DNA of 10,905 nt from JBOHHM01 sp050725495. GTDB taxonomy: Bacteria > Pseudomonadota > Gammaproteobacteria > Burkholderiales > Burkholderiaceae_C. Positions 8,393-10,905 of the stretch are shown in pieces. Made by a program: the position numbers and the translations under genes. The stretch lies in contig JBOHHM010000168.1 in NCBI GenBank assembly GCA_050725495.1, positions 1 to 10,905 of the forward strand. The letters are read 5' to 3'. Every line of letters begins with the position of its first letter. The stretch's first letter is position 1. Under the pieces are notes generated by a model. That model had not been told where the DNA came from, did no database searches, and saw only the letters and a list, made by a program, of their open reading frames with translations.

Positions 8393-9522
8393 AAGCCTTC
8401 TCCCTGCACCGCACGCTCGCGGTGTTCATCAAGGAATTCCAGCAGATGCTGCGCGACCGGCTGACCTTCGCGATGGCGATCGGCGTGCCCGTCCTGCAGC
8501 TCGTGCTGTTCGGCTATGCGATCAACACCGACCCGAAGGGCCTGCCGACGGCCATCGTCGCCTACGACAGCGGCGTCATGGCGCGCAGCCTGGTCGCGGC
8601 ATTGCAGAACACCGGTTATTTCAAGGTCACGCGGCTGGGTGCCAGCGAGGCCGAGGCCGAGGCGCTGATCGAGGACGGCGAGGTCCAGTTCATGGTCGTG
8701 ATCCCGCCGGACTTCTCGCGCCGCGTCGTGCGCGGCGAGAAGCCGGCGATCCTGGTGGCTGTCGACGCCACCGACCCCTCGGCTTCGGGCAACGCGATCG
8801 CTGCGCTTGGCCAGGTCGCTGCGCAGGCGCTGCAGCACGACCTGGCCGGCCCCCTGCGCGCGCTGCAGGCCGGCGCGCCGCCCTACGAGCTGCGCATCCA
8901 CCGCCGCTACAACCCCGAGGGCCTGTCGCGCTACAACATCGTGCCCGGGCTGATCGGCACCATCCTGACGATGACCATGGTCATGCTGACGGGCCTGGCG
9001 ATGACGCGCGAACGCGAGCGCGGCACGATGGAGAACCTGCTGGCCACGCCGGTGCGGCCGGTGGAGGTGATGCTCGGCAAGATCCTGCCCTACATCGTGA
9101 TCGGCTATGTGCAGCTCGGCGTGATCCTCGGCGCCGCCTGGCTGCTGTTCGAGGTGCCGATGGTCGGCAGCCTGGTGCTGCTGATGGCGATGATCGGCGT
9201 TTTCATGCTGGCCAACCTGGCCGTGGGCTTTACCTTCTCGACCCTGGCGCGCAACCAGTTGCAGGCGATGCAGATGACCTTTTTCTTCTTCCTGCCGTCG
9301 CTGCTGCTGTCGGGCTTCATGTTCCCCTTCCGCGGCATGCCGCGCTGGGCGCAATGGCTGGGCGAGGTCTTTCCGCTGACCCACTTCCTGCGCATCGTGC
9401 GCGGCATCATGCTCAAGGGCAATGAGTTGGGGCAGCTGCTGCCCGAGCTGTGGCCCCTGCTCGTGTTCCTCGCCGCAGCCGGTGCGCTGGCTCTGAAGCG
9501 CTACAGGCAGACGCTTGACTGA
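8389..9522 (+). CDS. ABC-2 type permease (YbhS/YbhR-like)
   Basis: This 377-residue inner-membrane protein is the transmembrane half of the exporter. One membrane segment lies at about 27-46, followed by a large extracytoplasmic domain (about 47-183). Five more segments follow at about 184-206, 233-255, 262-285, 294-315 and 354-370. The cytoplasmic motif RERERGTMENLLATPVRP (207-224) after the second segment is the classic ABC-2 coupling region. Length is the same as E. coli YbhS (377). ATG 8389 overlaps the ATPase stop as ATGA, with AGAGG about 8 bases upstream. The E. coli operon has two permeases (YbhS and YbhR); here there is one, so a homodimer is expected unless a partner lies elsewhere. 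The substrate cannot be read from sequence; drug-like compounds are plausible from the family and the TetR control. Confidence 0.94.
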   Translation: MKAFSLHRTLAVFIKEFQQMLRDRLTFAMAIGVPVLQLVLFGYAINTDPKGLPTAIVAYDSGVMARSLVAALQNTGYFKVTRLGASEAEAEALIEDGEVQFMVVIPPDFSRRVVRGEKPAILVAVDATDPSASGNAIAALGQVAAQALQHDLAGPLRALQAGAPPYELRIHRRYNPEGLSRYNIVPGLIGTILTMTMVMLTGLAMTRERERGTMENLLATPVRPVEVMLGKILPYIVIGYVQLGVILGAAWLLFEVPMVGSLVLLMAMIGVFMLANLAVGFTFSTLARNQLQAMQMTFFFFLPSLLLSGFMFPFRGMPRWAQWLGEVFPLTHFLRIVRGIMLKGNELGQLLPELWPLLVFLAAAGALALKRYRQTLD

Positions 9523-9554
9523 CGCCCTGACCCCGGGCCCGGGCGGGCAGGGCG
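9523..9554. terminator. GC-rich inverted repeat between convergent genes, possible bidirectional transcription end
   Basis: CGCCCTG (9523-9529) pairs with CAGGGCG (9548-9554) around an inner self-complementary CCCGGGCCCGGG (9532-9543). The hairpin lies immediately after the permease stop and 11 bases past the stop of the convergent lipoprotein gene, so it could end transcription from both sides. No T-tract follows on either strand, so it is not a textbook intrinsic terminator; a Rho-dependent end or RNA 3' protection is equally possible. Confidence 0.4.
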
Positions 9555-9565
9555 CAGCCTCGTGG

Positions 9566-10180
9566 TCATCGCCTGGTCAGCACGAAGGTGGTGTCCAGGG
9601 CCGTCGGATAGCCCTGGGCGTCCGGGGGGCTGGTTCCATCGCCGAACTGCAGCTGGTTGCCGTTGACGAAGGCGATGTCCTTGTCATCGGGGAAGGGTGT
9701 AGTCGTCGTACCTGTCGCATCCGTGACGGTGAACGTGACGTTGGTGTTCGTGAACCTGTCCACCGTCTTGCCGTCGACGGTTGCCGTGCCGTCGTGGACT
9801 GCGGTTTCCGTGAGTGACAAGGTAGCTGCCGGGGGAGCCGTGCAGCTGGGGTTGGCGAAACCGCTCGCCGTGGTCGTGAAGGATGCGCGGGTCGCGTCAA
9901 TTTTCGTGGCCGTGAAGACCGTGTTGTTGAAGGACACGCCGGTGGCTGCGTCGACGAAGCACGCGGTGGTGCCCCAGGTGCCAAGGTATTTGTCGACCGG
10001 ATCCGCAGCCGTCGTCGTTGCCGTGCCACCGCCTCCGCCACCGCCGCAGGCTGCGATCAGCAAGGCCGCGCCTGCCGCTGAAACCAGGCTTGCCATTCTC
10101 GTCAAGGTCGGCTTCCTCATCAAGCCGTGGCATGGCGCATGGGGGGTGGCCAGATCGATGCCAGGAAGGTGGGTTTCCAT
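9566..10180 (-). CDS. Putative secreted lipoprotein of unknown function
   Basis: I do not recognise a named family. The frame encodes a lipoprotein signal, MRKPTLTRMASLVSAAG then ALLIAAC, followed by seven glycines and a Thr-rich linker. The mature part (about 155 residues) begins DKYLGTWGTTACF and is rich in Thr, Ala, Asp and short beta-strand-like stretches. The early GTW motif with two cysteines (C74 and C113 in this numbering) recalls lipocalin-like barrels held by a disulfide, but that is inference. The start is ambiguous. ATG 10180 has GGAGG 6 bases upstream and gives 204 residues with an unusual 20-residue N-terminal extension before the signal. ATG 10120 gives a normal signal peptide but lacks a ribosome binding site. 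A still earlier in-frame ATG at 10267 also has GGAGG (5 bases). Convergent with the efflux operon and not obviously linked to it in function. Confidence 0.72.
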   Translation of the reverse strand: METHLPGIDLATPHAPCHGLMRKPTLTRMASLVSAAGAALLIAACGGGGGGGTATTTAADPVDKYLGTWGTTACFVDAATGVSFNNTVFTATKIDATRASFTTTASGFANPSCTAPPAATLSLTETAVHDGTATVDGKTVDRFTNTNVTFTVTDATGTTTTPFPDDKDIAFVNGNQLQFGDGTSPPDAQGYPTALDTTFVLTRR

Positions 10181-10186
10181 GATGAA

Positions 10187-10191
10187 CCTCC
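10187..10191 (-). promoter_or_regulatory. Ribosome binding site that favours the lipoprotein start at 10180
   Basis: GGAGG on the minus strand lies 6 bases before ATG 10180. A second GGAGG at 10273-10277 lies 5 bases before another in-frame ATG at 10267. By contrast ATG 10120, the start giving the most typical signal peptide, has no purine-rich sequence in front. This is why 10180 was chosen, with reservations. Confidence 0.6.
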
Positions 10192-10280
10192 GTGAGACAA
10201 AGGGTGACGAGAAACGCCTGGGCGTCGGGGTGCCAGCGGGGACGCTGGCCAATCGAGTGACTTGCATGGAGTCCTCCAAT

Positions 10281-10323
10281 CGGTCGTGAACAGGTCAGAT
10301 CGCCTGCACACCGATCGTGAACA
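10281..10323. repeat. Direct repeat CGRTCGTGAACA, two copies 31 bp apart
   Basis: CGGTCGTGAACA (10281-10292) and CGATCGTGAACA (10312-10323) match at 11 of 12 positions. The offset of 31 bases is close to three helical turns, so both copies face the same side of the helix. They lie about 100-145 bases upstream of the preferred lipoprotein start, where a promoter-bound regulator could sit. No regulator is identified. Confidence 0.5.
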
Positions 10324-10334
10324 CGCAGGGCCCA

Positions 10335-10354
10335 CAGCTGGCTTAGCAGCTGCT
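10335..10354. repeat. CAGCTG pair with the palindrome AGCAGCTGCT
   Basis: CAGCTG occurs at 10335-10340 and again at 10347-10352. The second copy is inside a perfect 10-base palindrome, AGCAGCTGCT (10345-10354). It lies just beyond the phased direct repeat. It may be part of an operator, but short GC-balanced palindromes arise by chance, so the call is weak. Confidence 0.3.
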
Positions 10355-10483
10355 TACAGTTGACTTAATCGTTCGTCCGGGTGAGCCCCGGCCGGGCCGC
10401 CTGTGCTGCGGCCACTCGCGCCGGCCGCTCAGCGAGGAAGGCGGCTCGCGGCGCTATCCGGCCCTCGACAGTCGCGGCAGATT

Positions 10484-10500
10484 GCTATCTATTTGATAGC
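10484..10500. repeat. Small hairpin GCTATC-N5-GATAGC downstream of gspB
   Basis: GCTATC (10484-10489) and GATAGC (10495-10500) form 6-base arms around TATTT. The AT-rich wording stands out in this GC-rich DNA and resembles the CTATCAAA/GATAG-type intergenic motif I recall as frequent in Comamonadaceae genomes. It is 36 bases past the gspB stop and could mark the end of that transcript, though no T-run follows on the minus strand. Confidence 0.45.
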
Positions 10501-10536
10501 GCATGCCGAAGTTCCCATATGGGCTGGCCGTCGATT

Positions 10537-10905
10537 TCAGTACGCCAGCGAGTAGCGCTGTCCCCTGAAGCTGAGCACGGCCGCGTTCGGCTTGATCTGC
10601 TCCAGCAGCAGTTCTGCTGCGGGCTTCTCGCCCTCGTGAAACACCTGACCGTTGATGATGAGCATTCTGTGCGCGGGGTTTGCCGAATAGCTTGATCCGC
10701 TGATCGTCAGCGCCGGCAGCTGCCGCCGCAGGTCTTCGGGAAGCTCGTTGAGCGAAGGAATGCGGGTTTCGGAGGGCGAAGCGCTGGCGGGCGCATCGGT
10801 TTTCGCCGCTGTCGTCGCTGGCGCCTTGGGCTGTTGCTTGACCGGCGGTGCCGCGGGCGCGGTGGCGGCCCGCGGGGCCGGCAGCGGTTTGGGAGGTGGC
10901 GGCGC
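10537..10905 (-). CDS. gspB: Type II secretion system assembly factor GspB, C-terminal part (5' end outside window)
   Basis: The minus-strand frame is open from the window edge to TGA at 10537-10539 and gives 122 residues. The first about 50 are a Pro/Ala/Lys-rich linker starting APPPPKPLPAPRAAT. The rest is a T2SSB-type C-terminal domain: IPSLNELPEDLRRQLPAL, then TISGSSYSANPAHRMLIING, then QVFHEGEKPAAELLLEQIKP, ending LSFRGQRYSLAY. This order (LP-RRQLP, Y-NP--R--I-NG, EG, L--I----V-L-F-G-RY) is the typical GspB wording. GspB is an inner-membrane protein whose periplasmic part helps assemble the secretin with GspA. The cytoplasmic and membrane parts and the start lie beyond the right edge. 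No downstream secretion genes follow on the left, so gspB is the last gene of its unit here. Confidence 0.88.
   Translation of the reverse strand, partial: APPPPKPLPAPRAATAPAAPPVKQQPKAPATTAAKTDAPASASPSETRIPSLNELPEDLRRQLPALTISGSSYSANPAHRMLIINGQVFHEGEKPAAELLLEQIKPNAAVLSFRGQRYSLAY

Larger units (their letters stand above)
10181..10536. other. 356-base non-coding region upstream of the lipoprotein gene
   Basis: This stretch lies between the lipoprotein start and the gspB stop, both on the minus strand, and should hold the lipoprotein promoter. It contains two in-frame alternative starts with GGAGG, a 12-base direct repeat (10281-10323), a CAGCTG pair with a 10-base palindrome (10335-10354) and a small hairpin repeat (10484-10500). 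I see no RNA gene and no convincing protein. An open plus-strand frame at 10381-10695 runs antisense into gspB and is not supported. Confidence 0.5.

Noticed and set aside
8215..9384. A 389-codon minus-strand frame opposite the permease
   Set aside because: His/Arg/Gln-rich shadow without domains; the plus-strand permease is convincing.
10484..10500. The small AT-rich hairpin as an attachment site or the start of an insertion element
   Set aside because: No partner copy, no transposase or integrase fragment and no target-site duplication in the window.
10381..10695. A 104-codon plus-strand frame near the right edge
   Set aside because: It runs antisense over the gspB 3' part, has no recognisable motif and no clear ribosome binding site.

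Overview
The window is GC-rich, gene-dense proteobacterial DNA. Strong G/C preference at third codon positions, the gene set and protein wording all suggest a betaproteobacterium of the order Burkholderiales, most likely Comamonadaceae (a relative of Polaromonas, Variovorax, Rhodoferax or Acidovorax). The family is inferred, because no rRNA or marker gene is present.

Left block (114-3474, minus strand): a two-gene fatty-acid beta-oxidation operon. A thiolase is followed one base later by a FadJ-type fused enoyl-CoA hydratase/3-hydroxyacyl-CoA dehydrogenase. Short palindromic dispersed-repeat-like elements lie just beyond the operon's 3' end (10-29) and in the divergent intergenic region (3502-3528).

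Middle-left block (3677-5616, plus strand): a metallophosphoesterase of the YfcE/MJ0936 type, then 23 bases later a long-chain acyl-CoA dehydrogenase-like gene. The dehydrogenase is cut by one in-frame amber codon at 4774-4776, where relatives have glutamine. Everything after it is intact and in frame, so it looks like a very recent nonsense mutation, a sequencing error or a readthrough case. Intact, it would supply the first step of the pathway whose later steps are encoded by the divergent operon.

Middle-right block (5690-9522, plus strand): a compact self-regulated efflux operon. A perfect 18-bp palindrome sits in the spacer of a plausible promoter directly in front of a TetR-family repressor. 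Three more genes follow: an HlyD-like membrane-fusion lipoprotein, an ABC ATPase and an ABC-2 permease. All three downstream junctions are 4-base start/stop overlaps (ATGA, GTGA, ATGA). The layout resembles Escherichia coli cecR-ybhGFSR but has one ATPase domain and one permease.

Right block (9523-10905): a GC-rich inverted repeat separates the efflux operon from a convergent gene for a secreted lipoprotein of unknown function with several possible starts. Its upstream region holds a 31-bp-phased direct repeat and small palindromes. The window ends inside a minus-strand gene whose visible 3' part encodes the C-terminal domain of the type II secretion factor GspB; this reading frame has no start inside the window.

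Nothing here proves a new biological system. The most notable points are the amber-interrupted dehydrogenase, the operator overlapping a probably leaderless repressor transcript, the minimal YbhGFSR-like exporter and the unusual leader of the lipoprotein gene.
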